From Anaerospora hongkongensis (GTDB lineage: Bacteria; Bacillota; Negativicutes; Sporomusales; DSM-15969), in assembly GCF_004339805.1 (NCBI RefSeq), contig NZ_SLUI01000004.1, forward strand, positions 186,001 through 250,000: a stretch of 64,000 bases of DNA. Reading direction: 5' to 3'. The number at the start of each line of letters is the position of its first letter. Within the stretch, counting starts at the first letter, position 1. The position numbers were made by a program, and so were the translations under genes. The notes under the pieces are model-generated. The model was not told the origin of the DNA. It worked only from the letters and a program-made list of their open reading frames with translations, and made no database searches. Of the stretch, positions 23,661-32,670 are shown one piece after another.

Positions 23661-25217
23661 ATGAGTGTATTAACGGTTGAAAATGTTACACATGGCTTTG
23701 GTGCCCGCCAGATATTAGAGAATGCTTCTTTCCGACTGCTCAAAGGCGAGCACGTAGGGCTGATCGGCGCTAATGGTGAGGGGAAATCAACGTTTTTAAA
23801 TATTATCACCGGGCAGCTGGCGCCGGACGAGGGAAAAGTAGAATGGTCCAACCGGGTAACGGTAGGGTATCTGGATCAGCATGCGATATTAACAAAAGGG
23901 AAAAGTATTCGTGATGTACTGCGGGAAGCCTTTCAGCACATGTTTGACTTAGAAGCGGAAATGCTGGGAATTTACGATAAAATGGCGGATGCTGACCCAG
24001 AGGCAATGGAAAGCATGCTGGCCGATGTTGGTGAGATCCAGGACATGCTGGAAACCAGCGGATTTTATACACTTGATGCTAAAATCGAAGAGGTTGCCAA
24101 TGGTTTGGGCTTAGGCGACATTGGGCTGGATAAAGATGTTACGGACTTAAGCGGTGGTCAGCGTACGAAAGTCCTGCTCACCAAGCTGCTGCTGCAGAAC
24201 CCAACCATTCTTATCCTGGACGAACCAACGAATTATCTAGATTTTGAACATATTGAATGGCTGAAACGATATTTAATTAACTATGAGAACAGCTTTATTC
24301 TTGTATCTCATGACATAGGCTTCTTAAATGCGGTCATTAACGTTATTTATCATGTGGAGAATACGATATTGACCCGCTATACCGGCGATTATGAGCAGTT
24401 CCAGCAAATGTATGCAACCCGCAAAAGCCAGGAGCTGAGGGCATATGAACGGCAGCAGCAGGAAGTGGAGCGGCTGGAGGATTTTATTGCCCGCAATAAG
24501 GCGCGGGTGGCAACCCGTGGTATGGCTAACAGCCGGCAAAAGCGCTTAGAGAAGATGGAGATGCTGGAAAAACCGCGTGAAAAACTAAAGCCCACCTTCC
24601 AGTTCCGGGAGGCCCGGACACCAAGCCGTTTTATTGTCGAAGGTATTGATTTGGTGCTGGGCTATGACGAGGCCCTGACCCGACCGGTGAATGTAACACT
24701 GGAAAGGGGACAAAAGATTGCCATCCGGGGTGTCAACGGGTTAGGAAAGTCAACCTTGCTTAAAACTTTATTAGGAAAAATTTCGCCTTTATCGGGGAAA
24801 GTAATATTGGGGGATTATTTGTCTCCCGGATATTTCGAGCAGGAATCCAGCCGTAACAACAGCAATACTGCCTTGGAAGAAGTATGGAATGAATATCCCG
24901 GTATGACAAATTTTGAAGTCCGGGCGGCATTAGCCCGCTGCGGTTTAACCAATGAGCATATTACCAGTCAAATGATGGTGTTAAGCGGCGGTGAGAATGC
25001 CAAAGTCCGCCTGTGCAAGCTTATGCAGCAGGACTTTAACTGGCTGGTACTGGACGAACCGACGAATCACTTGGATGTGGATGCCAAAGAGGAATTGAAA
25101 AGAGCTTTGCGGGAATTTAAAGGAACCGTACTTTTGGTGTCGCATGAACCTGATTTTTATGAAGACTGGGTTACGGCCATCTGGAATGTAGAGGACTGGA
25201 CAACCAAAATTGTATAA
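23661..25217 (+). CDS. ABC-F family ATPase
   Basis: A 518-residue soluble protein with two ATP-binding cassettes and no membrane segment. Cassette 1 has GANGEGKST, signature LSGGQRTK and LILDEPTNYLD; cassette 2 has GVNGLGKST, LSGGENAK and LVLDEPTNHLD. Between them lies the charged linker (about 250-310; RQQQEVERLEDFIARNKA...RQKRLEKME) that in ABC-F factors enters the ribosomal E site. The short arm and length match the YbiT/YkpA group. It is probably a translation factor; antibiotic protection cannot be excluded. Confidence 0.93.
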   Translation: MSVLTVENVTHGFGARQILENASFRLLKGEHVGLIGANGEGKSTFLNIITGQLAPDEGKVEWSNRVTVGYLDQHAILTKGKSIRDVLREAFQHMFDLEAEMLGIYDKMADADPEAMESMLADVGEIQDMLETSGFYTLDAKIEEVANGLGLGDIGLDKDVTDLSGGQRTKVLLTKLLLQNPTILILDEPTNYLDFEHIEWLKRYLINYENSFILVSHDIGFLNAVINVIYHVENTILTRYTGDYEQFQQMYATRKSQELRAYERQQQEVERLEDFIARNKARVATRGMANSRQKRLEKMEMLEKPREKLKPTFQFREARTPSRFIVEGIDLVLGYDEALTRPVNVTLERGQKIAIRGVNGLGKSTLLKTLLGKISPLSGKVILGDYLSPGYFEQESSRNNSNTALEEVWNEYPGMTNFEVRAALARCGLTNEHITSQMMVLSGGENAKVRLCKLMQQDFNWLVLDEPTNHLDVDAKEELKRALREFKGTVLLVSHEPDFYEDWVTAIWNVEDWTTKIV

Positions 25218-25252
25218 GCGTGCCGCAAGCGCGCATGCAGGAGGCGGTTATC

Positions 25253-26041
25253 ATGCAGTCTAAACTTGATTTGACTCAGGTTTTGGCGCGGCTAAAGCAA
25301 GTTGTTATGGCCGTTGGGGCAATGCAAAAAGCAAATTTGGGGAGGCAAAATCTAACGATAGCCACTAAGTCGACGGGGATTGATTTAGTGACAGAAATTG
25401 ACCGGCAATCGGAACAGACGATTATTGCTTTTTTGCAGGAACATTATCCGGATCACAGCATTCTGGCGGAAGAGTCGGGATTGACTGCGCACGTTTCCGA
25501 TTATACCTGGATTATTGATCCGCTTGACGGCACTACGAACTATGCTCAGGGTTTACCTGTTTTTGCAATTTCTGTTGCCCTTCAATACAGGCAGGAGACA
25601 GTACTGGCACTTGTATATGCCCCGGTAATTGATCAGCTGTTTACAGCAATTAAAGGTCAGGGGGCTTATCTTAATGGCCGAAGAATTACTGTTTCCACAA
25701 AAACGGAATTGATCGACTGCGTTTTAGCTACAGGCTTTCCGTACGACATTGCTACCCATCCGGCTAATAATATCCCGTATTTCAGCCATATTGTGGTTCA
25801 GGCCCGGGCCGTCCGGCGGCTGGGAGCTGCAGCCTACGATCTGGCTTGTGTGGCAGCCGGACTCTTTGACGGTTATTGGGAAATGCAACTGGCTCCGTGG
25901 GATGCGGCAGCCGGTATTCTGCTCGTAAAAGAAGCGGGCGGGCAAGTGGTTCACTTCAGGCAGGACCGGGGAGTATCTATTATTGCGGCCAATACGGTAA
26001 TTTGCAGCATACTGGAGGAACAGATTCGGCAAATCAGCTGA
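25253..26041 (+). CDS. suhB: Inositol monophosphatase family protein
   Basis: About 262 residues. The Li-sensitive phosphatase motifs are complete: the metal site Glu in AEESG, WIIDPLDGTTNYAQGLP (the signature at about 80-96), and the C-terminal LAPWDAAAGILLVKEAGG. It dephosphorylates inositol phosphates, NADP or related sugar phosphates; the SuhB-like name is by family only. An ATG at 25253 with GGAGG upstream is preferred over an upstream GTG at 25220. It follows the ABC-F gene closely and precedes the folate genes. Confidence 0.88.
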   Translation: MQSKLDLTQVLARLKQVVMAVGAMQKANLGRQNLTIATKSTGIDLVTEIDRQSEQTIIAFLQEHYPDHSILAEESGLTAHVSDYTWIIDPLDGTTNYAQGLPVFAISVALQYRQETVLALVYAPVIDQLFTAIKGQGAYLNGRRITVSTKTELIDCVLATGFPYDIATHPANNIPYFSHIVVQARAVRRLGAAAYDLACVAAGLFDGYWEMQLAPWDAAAGILLVKEAGGQVVHFRQDRGVSIIAANTVICSILEEQIRQIS

Positions 26042-26097
26042 AAGGCGGGCTGCTGTTCGGCGTATTTCAGTCTGCGAAGTAAAGTGAGGGATAATAG

Positions 26098-26658
26098 ATG
26101 GTCGATGAACAAAAGGCCCGGCAGGCAATTGCACTGCTGCTGGAAGCCCTAGGAGATAAGGCTGCTCGCGAAGGTCTGGAGGATACCCCCCGGCGTGTCG
26201 CTCAGATGTATGCTGAGCTGTTTAGCGGCTTGGAGCAGGATGCGGAACAGGAACTGGAGTGTTTTTCCTCTGATGAATATGACGGCATGGTATTGGTAAA
26301 AGATATTTCCTTTTATTCGATGTGTGAGCATCACTTAATACCCTTCTTTGGCAAGGCACATATTGCCTATATACCTCAAGCTGGCAGGATTACCGGCTTG
26401 GGCCGGCTGGCAAAAGTTGTGGATATTTTTGCCCACCGGCCGCAGCTGCAGGAACGCCTGACGGCACAAGTAGCGGATGCAATGGAAAACAAACTGAAAC
26501 CTGCCGGTGTAATGGTTGTTGTCGAAGCAGAGCATTTATGCATGTCCATGCGGGGAGTGTTGAAGCCGGGAGCACTTACGACTACCCTGGCGGTACGGGG
26601 TGTATTTGCTGACGACCAGGCTGCCCGGGCTGAAGTACTGGCGCTGATTAAGAGGTGA
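26098..26658 (+). CDS. folE: GTP cyclohydrolase I
   Basis: A 186-residue enzyme converting GTP to dihydroneopterin triphosphate, the first step of folate (and tetrahydropterin) synthesis. It carries the zinc ligands in MCEHH (about 76-79) and LCMSMRG (about 147-153), with GLGRLAKVVDIFAHRPQLQERL between. The ATG is preceded by a GAGG box. It is the first gene of the compact fol cluster; only 9 bp separate it from folP. Confidence 0.95.
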   Translation: MVDEQKARQAIALLLEALGDKAAREGLEDTPRRVAQMYAELFSGLEQDAEQELECFSSDEYDGMVLVKDISFYSMCEHHLIPFFGKAHIAYIPQAGRITGLGRLAKVVDIFAHRPQLQERLTAQVADAMENKLKPAGVMVVVEAEHLCMSMRGVLKPGALTTTLAVRGVFADDQAARAEVLALIKR

Positions 26659-26667
26659 CAAACGAAA

Positions 26668-27510
26668 ATGAAAAGTACGAGAACGTATCACTGGGCTGAC
26701 CGTGAGCTGGAAGTTGGTCGACGTACGCTGGTTATGGGCATTGTGAACGTTACGCCCGATTCTTTTTCTGATGGAGGCTGCTTCCGGCAAGTGGAGGCGG
26801 CTGTCCGTCATGCCCATCAGCTGATTGCTGATGGGGCGGATATACTTGATATTGGCGGTGAATCAACCCGCCCTTATGGGAATAATCAACCTGTTTCTGC
26901 TGAAGAGGAAATGGAGCGGGTTTTACCTGTGCTGGAGCGGCTTCTTCGGGAAGTGGCTGTACCAATATCTCTCGATACTTATAAGCCTGAAACAGCAGAG
27001 GCGGCGCTTAAACTGGGTGTTCATATGATCAATGATGTCTGGGGCTTGCAAAAAGATCCGGCGATGGCAGCCATCGTTGCTAAATATCAGGTGCCAGTCA
27101 TTGTTATGCATAATCAGGCTCAGCCTGGCTATCAGGATTTACTCGCAGAAGTAAGCGCCTTTTTACTCAAGAGTATTCAGATTGCCGGTCAGGCCGGAAT
27201 TGATAAAAAAAATATTATTATCGATCCGGGAATCGGTTTTGGTAAAACCCGGACTGATAATTTACGCTTGATTCGCCACCTGGAGCAGTTGAAAGCTCTG
27301 GAGTGCCCAATTTTACTGGGCACCTCCCGGAAAGCCTTTATTGGCACGACGCTGGGAGGACTTTTGCCTGGTGAACGTGTGGAAGGAACAGCGGCTACGG
27401 TAGCGGTGGGAATTGCGAACGGTGCCGACATCGTTCGCGTCCATGATGTGAAGGAAATGGCACGGGTTGCACGCATGACCGATGCCTTGATCCGGGAGGA
27501 GTTAGGATAA
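26668..27510 (+). CDS. folP: Dihydropteroate synthase
   Basis: A 280-residue TIM-barrel enzyme joining para-aminobenzoate to the pterin diphosphate; target of sulfonamides. Family motifs are MGIVNVTPDSFSDGG (about 24-38), ILDIGGESTRP, ISLDTYKPE, VIVMHNQ and IIDPGIGFGKT, then SRKAFIG. Its stop codon overlaps the ATG of folB (TAATG), showing translational coupling within the operon. Confidence 0.95.
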   Translation: MKSTRTYHWADRELEVGRRTLVMGIVNVTPDSFSDGGCFRQVEAAVRHAHQLIADGADILDIGGESTRPYGNNQPVSAEEEMERVLPVLERLLREVAVPISLDTYKPETAEAALKLGVHMINDVWGLQKDPAMAAIVAKYQVPVIVMHNQAQPGYQDLLAEVSAFLLKSIQIAGQAGIDKKNIIIDPGIGFGKTRTDNLRLIRHLEQLKALECPILLGTSRKAFIGTTLGGLLPGERVEGTAATVAVGIANGADIVRVHDVKEMARVARMTDALIREELG

Positions 27511-27881
27511 TGGCAGATTTGGACAGCATTCGTTTGCATAATATGATTTTTTTTGGATATCATGGTGTGCTGGAGGCGGAGCAGCTCATTGGCCAGCGGT
27601 TTATGCTGGATGCTGTTTTATGCCGTGACCTCCAGCCTGCCGGACAGTCCGATGATTTACGGGATACAGTAAATTATGCTGAAGTTTATGCAATAATTAA
27701 AGAACACGTAGAGAAAAGGCGCTACAATTTGCTTGAAGGATTGGCAGAAGCAATTGCACAAGCCATATTGACGCAATTTTCTATAAAAAAAGTCAAGATA
27801 ACGGTTCGCAAGCCTTCAGCTCCGGTAGCCGGTATTTTTGATTATGTGGAGATCTCTATTGTGAGAGAAAAAAGACAATGA
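27510..27881 (+). CDS. folB: Dihydroneopterin aldolase
   Basis: A 123-residue enzyme cleaving dihydroneopterin to hydroxymethyl-dihydropterin. Motifs are LHNMIFFGYHGVLEAEQLIGQRF (with the Glu/His/Tyr positions), DTVNYAEVY and RYNLLEGLAEAIA with the conserved Glu, then KKVKITVRKPSAP with the catalytic Lys. Its 3' end overlaps folK by 4 bp. Confidence 0.95.
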   Translation: MADLDSIRLHNMIFFGYHGVLEAEQLIGQRFMLDAVLCRDLQPAGQSDDLRDTVNYAEVYAIIKEHVEKRRYNLLEGLAEAIAQAILTQFSIKKVKITVRKPSAPVAGIFDYVEISIVREKRQ

Positions 27882-28381
27882 TCAACTGCTACATAGGTTT
27901 AGGGTCTAATATGGGAGACCGGGAATGGTATTTGCGGCAAGCCGTCGCCCGTCTTGCTGAGCTAGACGGGATATGCATCAGCCAGGTTTCCTCAATTTAT
28001 GTAACAGAGCCTGTTGGTTATACGGAGCAACCTGCCTTTTTGAATGCGGTTGCGGCTGTTCGGACAACTTTGACGGCAGAGCAGCTGCTTGCGGCATGCA
28101 TGAAAGTTGAGCAGTCGCTGGCGCGAAAACGGGATTTGCGTTGGGGGCCGAGGACGATTGATCTGGATATTCTGCTGTATGGTGATCGTCATATCTGTAC
28201 TCAGGATCTGACCGTTCCCCATCCGCGCCTAATGGAGCGGCTCTTTGTGCTCATACCGCTGCTGGAAATCGCACCGGACGTGGCTCTGAATGGAAAAAGC
28301 CTCGAACAATGCCGCCAGGAAATGGGTGATGACCGGGCAGTGCGATTATACCGCCCCTGGCATAAACAGCAAGGGGAGTAA
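27878..28381 (+). CDS. folK: 2-Amino-4-hydroxy-6-hydroxymethyldihydropteridine diphosphokinase
   Basis: A 167-residue enzyme transferring pyrophosphate from ATP to hydroxymethyl-dihydropterin, the substrate for FolP. Motifs are CYIGLGSNMGDRE at the N terminus, YVTEPVGYTEQPAFLNAV, RWGPRTIDLDILLYGD (metal-binding DxD) and VPHPRLMERLFVL. It starts at ATG 27878 inside the folB stop. A CoA-transferase gene begins 16 bp after it. Confidence 0.95.
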   Translation: MINCYIGLGSNMGDREWYLRQAVARLAELDGICISQVSSIYVTEPVGYTEQPAFLNAVAAVRTTLTAEQLLAACMKVEQSLARKRDLRWGPRTIDLDILLYGDRHICTQDLTVPHPRLMERLFVLIPLLEIAPDVALNGKSLEQCRQEMGDDRAVRLYRPWHKQQGE

Positions 28382-28397
28382 AAAGAGGGGGATGGCA

Positions 28398-29579
28398 ATG
28401 GACAAAGCTCTGGCGGGTATTAAGATTATTGACTTATCCAGGTTGTTAACCGGACCTTACTGCACCATGACGCTGGCTGACCTAGGGGCAGATGTAATTA
28501 AAGTAGAGGTGCCCGGCCGTGGCGATGATGCCCGGCTGTTTGGGCCTTTTTCTAATGGTGAGAGTGGTTACTTTATGACCCTAAATCGCAATAAACGGAG
28601 CATAACACTGGATTTACGTGCTGCCGAAGGCCAGGAAGTCTTGCGGGATTTAATAAAAGATGCCGATGTTGTGCTGGAAAATTTCACTATCGGCACAATG
28701 GATAAGTGGGGACTCGGTTATGAAGAATTGCGAAAAGTCAACTCCCGGCTTATTTATGCCTCTATAACTGGATTCGGGCAATACGGGCCTTATGCCGAGC
28801 GTGTAGCTTTTGACGCGATTGCCCAGGCGATGGGCGGGTTAATGAGTATTACCGGAACTCCTGATACTCCAACTCGTGTAGGTACCTCGCTGGGCGATAT
28901 TAATGCCGGCAACTTCATGAGCATTGGTATATTGGCAGCGCTTGTCCAGCGGGGCCGTACCGGCTTGGGCCAGCGAATCGATATTTCTATGCAGGATTGT
29001 ATTTTCTCCATTTTGGAAAACGCGGTTGTTCGTTATACGATGACAGGTCAAAATCCGGTGAGGATTGGCAGCCGTCATGCCAGTGTAGCGCCGTATGATG
29101 TATTTCAGGCTAGCGATGGTTATGTGATTATTGCCTGTGCCAATGAAGCTACATGGCAGCGCTTGTGTAAAGCGATGGGGAAACCGGAACTAATCGAAGA
29201 TACACGCTTTTTGTTAAATGACAACCGGTCAACAAATATTACGGAATTAAGTACTATTATTAATGGCTGGACAGGACAATTTACAATGCAGGAAATTTTG
29301 CAGGTACTTCAGCGTCATGCCGTTCCGGGAGCGCCGATTCTGACGATCGCCGATTTGGCTGTCGATCCGCACATATTGGCGCGTAATATGCTGATTGAAG
29401 TGGATCATCCCGTTGCCGGTAAAATCCGCATTCCTGGTAATCCGATAAAACTCAGTGATTCTGTGGACAAGGTTCAAAGGCCTGCTCCGGTGCTTGGCCA
29501 GCATTCGGAAGAAGTTTTGCAGCAATTGGGCTATTCGGCCGAGCGCATTGCCGGACTCAAGAACAAGCATATTATCTAG
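28398..29579 (+). CDS. Class III CoA-transferase (CaiB/BaiF family)
   Basis: About 393 residues. It moves CoA between acyl-CoA donors and carboxylic acids. Features are GIKIIDLSRLLTGPYCTMTLADLGADVIKVE at the N terminus (interrupted naming only), LNRNKRSITLDLR, ENFTIG and AFDAIAQAMGG holding the catalytic Asp near residue 140, then HASVAPYDVF. The best start is ATG 28398, seven bases behind GAGGGG. It may share a transcript with the fol operon but is not a folate enzyme; the substrate (carnitine, formyl, succinyl or aromatic acid) cannot be decided. A terminator follows. Confidence 0.88.
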   Translation: MDKALAGIKIIDLSRLLTGPYCTMTLADLGADVIKVEVPGRGDDARLFGPFSNGESGYFMTLNRNKRSITLDLRAAEGQEVLRDLIKDADVVLENFTIGTMDKWGLGYEELRKVNSRLIYASITGFGQYGPYAERVAFDAIAQAMGGLMSITGTPDTPTRVGTSLGDINAGNFMSIGILAALVQRGRTGLGQRIDISMQDCIFSILENAVVRYTMTGQNPVRIGSRHASVAPYDVFQASDGYVIIACANEATWQRLCKAMGKPELIEDTRFLLNDNRSTNITELSTIINGWTGQFTMQEILQVLQRHAVPGAPILTIADLAVDPHILARNMLIEVDHPVAGKIRIPGNPIKLSDSVDKVQRPAPVLGQHSEEVLQQLGYSAERIAGLKNKHII

Positions 29580-29581
29580 CT

Positions 29582-29617
29582 AAAAGCTCCGTACCGCGGG
29601 TACGGAGCTTTTTTTAC
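29582..29617 (+). terminator. Rho-independent terminator
   Basis: The arms AAAAGCTCCGTACC and GGTACGGAGCTTTT are followed by a T run, ending the folE-to-CoA-transferase stretch. Confidence 0.9.
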
Positions 29618-29710
29618 TGGTAAAGAAAACAGGATTTTGGCTATTTTCAGCGAAAAATCAGATAACGGCAGTCGTTGATAAGTCTGGCGGACAGAAAGGG
29701 AGCAAAAACA

Positions 29711-30649
29711 ATGAAACTCTTGCTGGTTGATGATGAAGAGCTTAGCATGGCCTATCTGAAGGAAGTAGTTAAGCCATGGGGATATGAAGTAATCACTGCT
29801 TCTGATGGCCGGCAGGCATGGGGATTGCTGGAAAATGAACAGGAACCTGTATTGGCGGTTGTAGACTGGGTAATGCCTGGTATGGATGGCATTGAATTGT
29901 GCCGGCGCATTAGAGACCGTGCCCAAGGGAACCTGATTTATGTTATTATGCTCACGGTACGCAGTGATAAAGAAGGCCTTGTTCTGGCGCTTAATTCGGG
30001 GGCGGATGATTACATCAGTAAACCTTTTTATGCCGAGGAACTGAAGAGCCGGCTGCAGGTTGGCCGACGGATGCTGGAGTATCAATATACCCTGTCCTGT
30101 CTCACCGATGAATTGATTCAAGCCAACCAGGAGCTCCACCGGATGGTGGCAATCGATGGTTTGACGGGAATTCCTAACCGACGTCATTTCGAAGAACGGT
30201 ATAAGGAAGAATGGCGCCGTGCAGTGCGGGATGGGATTCCGCTGGCAGTGATTATGATTGATATTGATTATTTTAAGAAATACAATGATTTTTACGGTCA
30301 TATCGCTGGTGACAACTGTCTTAAGCAAGTTGCGCAAGTATTGTCGGAAACGATTAGCAGGGCCGGGGACTTAGTTGCTCGCTGCGGCGGCGAAGAATTT
30401 GTAGTTTTGCTGCCGAATACAGATAGTGTGGGAGCGGTTGTTGTTGCCGAGGCCCTGCGATCGGCGGTCAACAGACTGGCATTGGCCCATTGCGGCTCAT
30501 CTTCGCAACTGCTGAGTATTAGTCTGGGAGTGGCAGCAGGCCTTCCGCAGCAAGGCGACAATTCAGCAGAATTGCTCAAAAAAGCGGACCGCGCATTGTA
30601 TCAGGCAAAAGCGGCAGGGCGCAATAATGTGCGCATATATTGTGAATAA
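29711..30649 (+). CDS. Response regulator with GGDEF domain (putative diguanylate cyclase)
   Basis: A 312-residue protein: a receiver domain (1-125) with DDEE acidic pocket, phospho-acceptor Asp in AVVDWVMPGMDG and the Lys of ISKPF, followed by a GGDEF domain (about 150-310). The active-site motif is CGGEEF, one of the active variants, with IDIDYFKKYNDFYGH and KADRALYQAKAAGRN. It probably makes cyclic di-GMP in a phosphorylation-dependent way; no cognate kinase is nearby. No RxxD inhibitory site was seen before GGEEF. ATG 29711 follows GGGAG. An EAL-HDOD protein follows, also tied to this signalling. Confidence 0.92.
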   Translation: MKLLLVDDEELSMAYLKEVVKPWGYEVITASDGRQAWGLLENEQEPVLAVVDWVMPGMDGIELCRRIRDRAQGNLIYVIMLTVRSDKEGLVLALNSGADDYISKPFYAEELKSRLQVGRRMLEYQYTLSCLTDELIQANQELHRMVAIDGLTGIPNRRHFEERYKEEWRRAVRDGIPLAVIMIDIDYFKKYNDFYGHIAGDNCLKQVAQVLSETISRAGDLVARCGGEEFVVLLPNTDSVGAVVVAEALRSAVNRLALAHCGSSSQLLSISLGVAAGLPQQGDNSAELLKKADRALYQAKAAGRNNVRIYCE

Positions 30650-30764
30650 CACCGGCTCCGTACCGGTATAAGCGTCTGGTGCGGTTTTGAGATATAAACT
30701 GGTTCCAGGCCGAATAATATCATATAATGAAGTATGCGTAGGATGTGCAGCGGGAGGCGTAACC

Positions 30765-31976
30765 ATGCAGGTTTTTGTAGCTCGTCAGCCTATCTTTGAC
30801 AGACGTCAGCATATTTTCGCGTATGAACTGCTCTTCAGGCAAGGGCAGGATAATTATTATAGTGCTGCTGATGGTGATCAGGCAACTTCGCAGGTAATTA
30901 TTAACAGTATCTGGCTGATTGGATTGCCAACTCTGACTGGTGGAAAACGCGCTTTTATTAACTTTACGGCCAATCTGCTAAAGAATGAAATTGTCACGAT
31001 GCTGCCGGCAGACCAAATTGCTGTAGAAATTCTTGAGACTGTAAATCCCTCTGCTGACATTATTGAAGCATGCCGTAAAATTCGAAAAATGGGCTTTTTA
31101 ATTGTTCTGGATGATTTTGTTTTTGAGCCGCGCTTCGAACCATTGATGGAATTAGCAGATATTATTAAGGTTGATTTTCAGTTAACCGGACTTACGGAAC
31201 AAATGAAACTAATAGAAATGTGCAAAGGGAAGAATGTCCGTTTTCTTGCCGAGAAAGTAGAAACGCCGGAAGAGTTCCGGCAGGCGATGAAGCTTGGCTA
31301 CAGTTATTTTCAGGGTTATTTCTTCAGTAAGCCGATTATTATAGCCGGGCAGGGTATTCCCAATACGAAAGCGCTTAACTTTAGACTGCTTCAGCAAGTA
31401 AGCAGTTCTTTGCTGGATTTGGAAAAGCTTGAAAAGATTGTAGAAAAAGATGTTTTTTTAACCTATATGCTGTTAAAATACATTAATTCCGCTGGTTTTG
31501 GCTTTCAGGCTTCTATACGTTCCATACGCCAGGCTTTAGCACTGCTGGGGCTCAAAGAAGCAGCCAAATGGGCAGTGCTGATTGCGACCCGGGGGCTTGC
31601 TGCGGATAAACCGCAGGAGTTAGTGGTCATTTCCGTCATGCGGGCACGATTTTGTGAGTTACTGGCAAATGAAGCCGGTTATAGGGACCGCGGTTCAGAT
31701 GCCTTTTTATTGGGTTTGCTTTCCTTGATTGATGCCTTGCTTGACCGGCCATTGGCAGAGGTTTTAAGAGAATTGCCGGTTGTAGCCGATGTTCGTGCCG
31801 CCTTGCTTGGATCGGCAGGTTTGTTTCAGGATATTTATCAGCTTAGTCTGGCATATGAACAAGGCAATTGGCAGATGGTGTTTGCCTGTGCGGCTAAGCT
31901 CAATATAGAAAAAGCAAGGCTGCCTATTTTACATGTTAGCTCCTTAGCCTGGTATCGGGAAAGCGGACTTGAATAA
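30765..31976 (+). CDS. EAL-HDOD signalling protein (YuxH/CdgJ type)
   Basis: A 403-residue protein: an N-terminal degenerate EAL domain (about 1-200) in which the motif reads YELLFR and which has ILETV, LDDFVFE and KVDFQL, then a C-terminal HDOD domain (about 200-400; KDVFLTYMLLKYINSAGFGF, IRSIRQALALLGLKEAAKWA). Such proteins bind but usually do not hydrolyse cyclic di-GMP, and relatives regulate motility. ATG 30765 behind GGGAGG is preferred over an upstream in-frame start. It probably acts with the adjacent receiver-GGDEF protein. Confidence 0.88.
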   Translation: MQVFVARQPIFDRRQHIFAYELLFRQGQDNYYSAADGDQATSQVIINSIWLIGLPTLTGGKRAFINFTANLLKNEIVTMLPADQIAVEILETVNPSADIIEACRKIRKMGFLIVLDDFVFEPRFEPLMELADIIKVDFQLTGLTEQMKLIEMCKGKNVRFLAEKVETPEEFRQAMKLGYSYFQGYFFSKPIIIAGQGIPNTKALNFRLLQQVSSSLLDLEKLEKIVEKDVFLTYMLLKYINSAGFGFQASIRSIRQALALLGLKEAAKWAVLIATRGLAADKPQELVVISVMRARFCELLANEAGYRDRGSDAFLLGLLSLIDALLDRPLAEVLRELPVVADVRAALLGSAGLFQDIYQLSLAYEQGNWQMVFACAAKLNIEKARLPILHVSSLAWYRESGLE

Positions 31977-31990
31977 ACGGCACCGAACAG

Positions 31991-32020
31991 TTGCAGGTAA
32001 GGTCTGCATTATGGTATAAT
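31991..32020 (+). promoter_or_regulatory. Sigma-A promoter of the queT-queF transcript
   Basis: TTGCAG (31991-31996) and TATAAT (32015-32020) have an 18-bp spacer, about 20 bp before the riboswitch core. Confidence 0.65.
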
Positions 32021-32036
32021 AACTCGTAAACATATA

Positions 32037-32131
32037 ACAGACAGTTCGTAACCATCCTGTCTTAAAACAAAACTACGGGCCGGACTACTTGAACAGTGGT
32101 TTAAAACAGGGCGCGTATGCCCTTTTTTGTT
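32037..32131 (+). promoter_or_regulatory. preQ1 class I riboswitch with terminator
   Basis: The aptamer has P1 arms AGACAG (32039-32044) and CTGTCT (32057-32062) flanking a loop that starts TTC, followed by the A-rich tail TAAAACAAAACTACGGG whose TACG can pair with CGTA in the loop as the pseudoknot P2. This fits the class I consensus. The expression platform is the hairpin CAGGGC...GCCC followed by TTTTTT (about 32104-32131). It precedes queT and queF, the expected targets: preQ1 binding should promote termination and lower uptake and synthesis of queuosine precursors. Confidence 0.8.
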
Positions 32132-32153
32132 TGCCCAAAATTAGGAGGCTTTT

Positions 32154-32654
32154 ATGAAAAACGCAGTTGCCAAGCGTCCGGTTATTTCAACTTCGCTGCA
32201 AAAACTTACTTTATCAGGGTTGGTCATAGCCATGTACATTGTTGTCATGTATATGACGCAAAGTTTTGCCTTTGGGCAATATCAAATTCGTCTGGCTACA
32301 TCCTTATATGCGCTTAGTGCTATTTTTCCCTTTCTTATCGTACCCATGGGACTGAGCAACTTGCTTAGCAATTTGCTCATGGGAGGGCTGGGGCTGCCTG
32401 ATATTATCGGCGGGACGATTGTAGGTATCACAACTTCTTCACTGGTTTATCTAGTGCGCCGTTACCGCTGGAATGACTGGCTGATTGCATTGCCAATTAT
32501 CCTGTGTCCTGGACTGTTGGTCCCAATATGGCTGTCCTATTTGATTCATGTGCCTTATAGTATATTGGCTGTGAGCATTACGATCGGGCAGATTATCCCC
32601 GGTGTTGTTGGAGTACTGCTGGTTAAGCAGTTGAATACGAAATTAAATTCTTAA
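32154..32654 (+). CDS. queT: Queuosine precursor transporter QueT (ECF S component)
   Basis: A 166-residue integral membrane protein with five to six hydrophobic helices. Family features are LSGLVIAMYIVVMYMTQSFAFGQYQIRLATSLYALSAIF near the N terminus (in three segments), IVPMGLSNLLSNLLMGGLGLPDIIGG and TLGQIIPG-like GQIIPGVVG at the end. QueT is the substrate-binding S component that works with a shared ECF energising module, which is not in the window. Position behind a preQ1 riboswitch and before queF supports the specificity. It starts at ATG 32154 with AGGAGG upstream. Confidence 0.9.
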   Translation: MKNAVAKRPVISTSLQKLTLSGLVIAMYIVVMYMTQSFAFGQYQIRLATSLYALSAIFPFLIVPMGLSNLLSNLLMGGLGLPDIIGGTIVGITTSSLVYLVRRYRWNDWLIALPIILCPGLLVPIWLSYLIHVPYSILAVSITIGQIIPGVVGVLLVKQLNTKLNS

Positions 32655-32670
32655 CCATTAGAGGAGGACT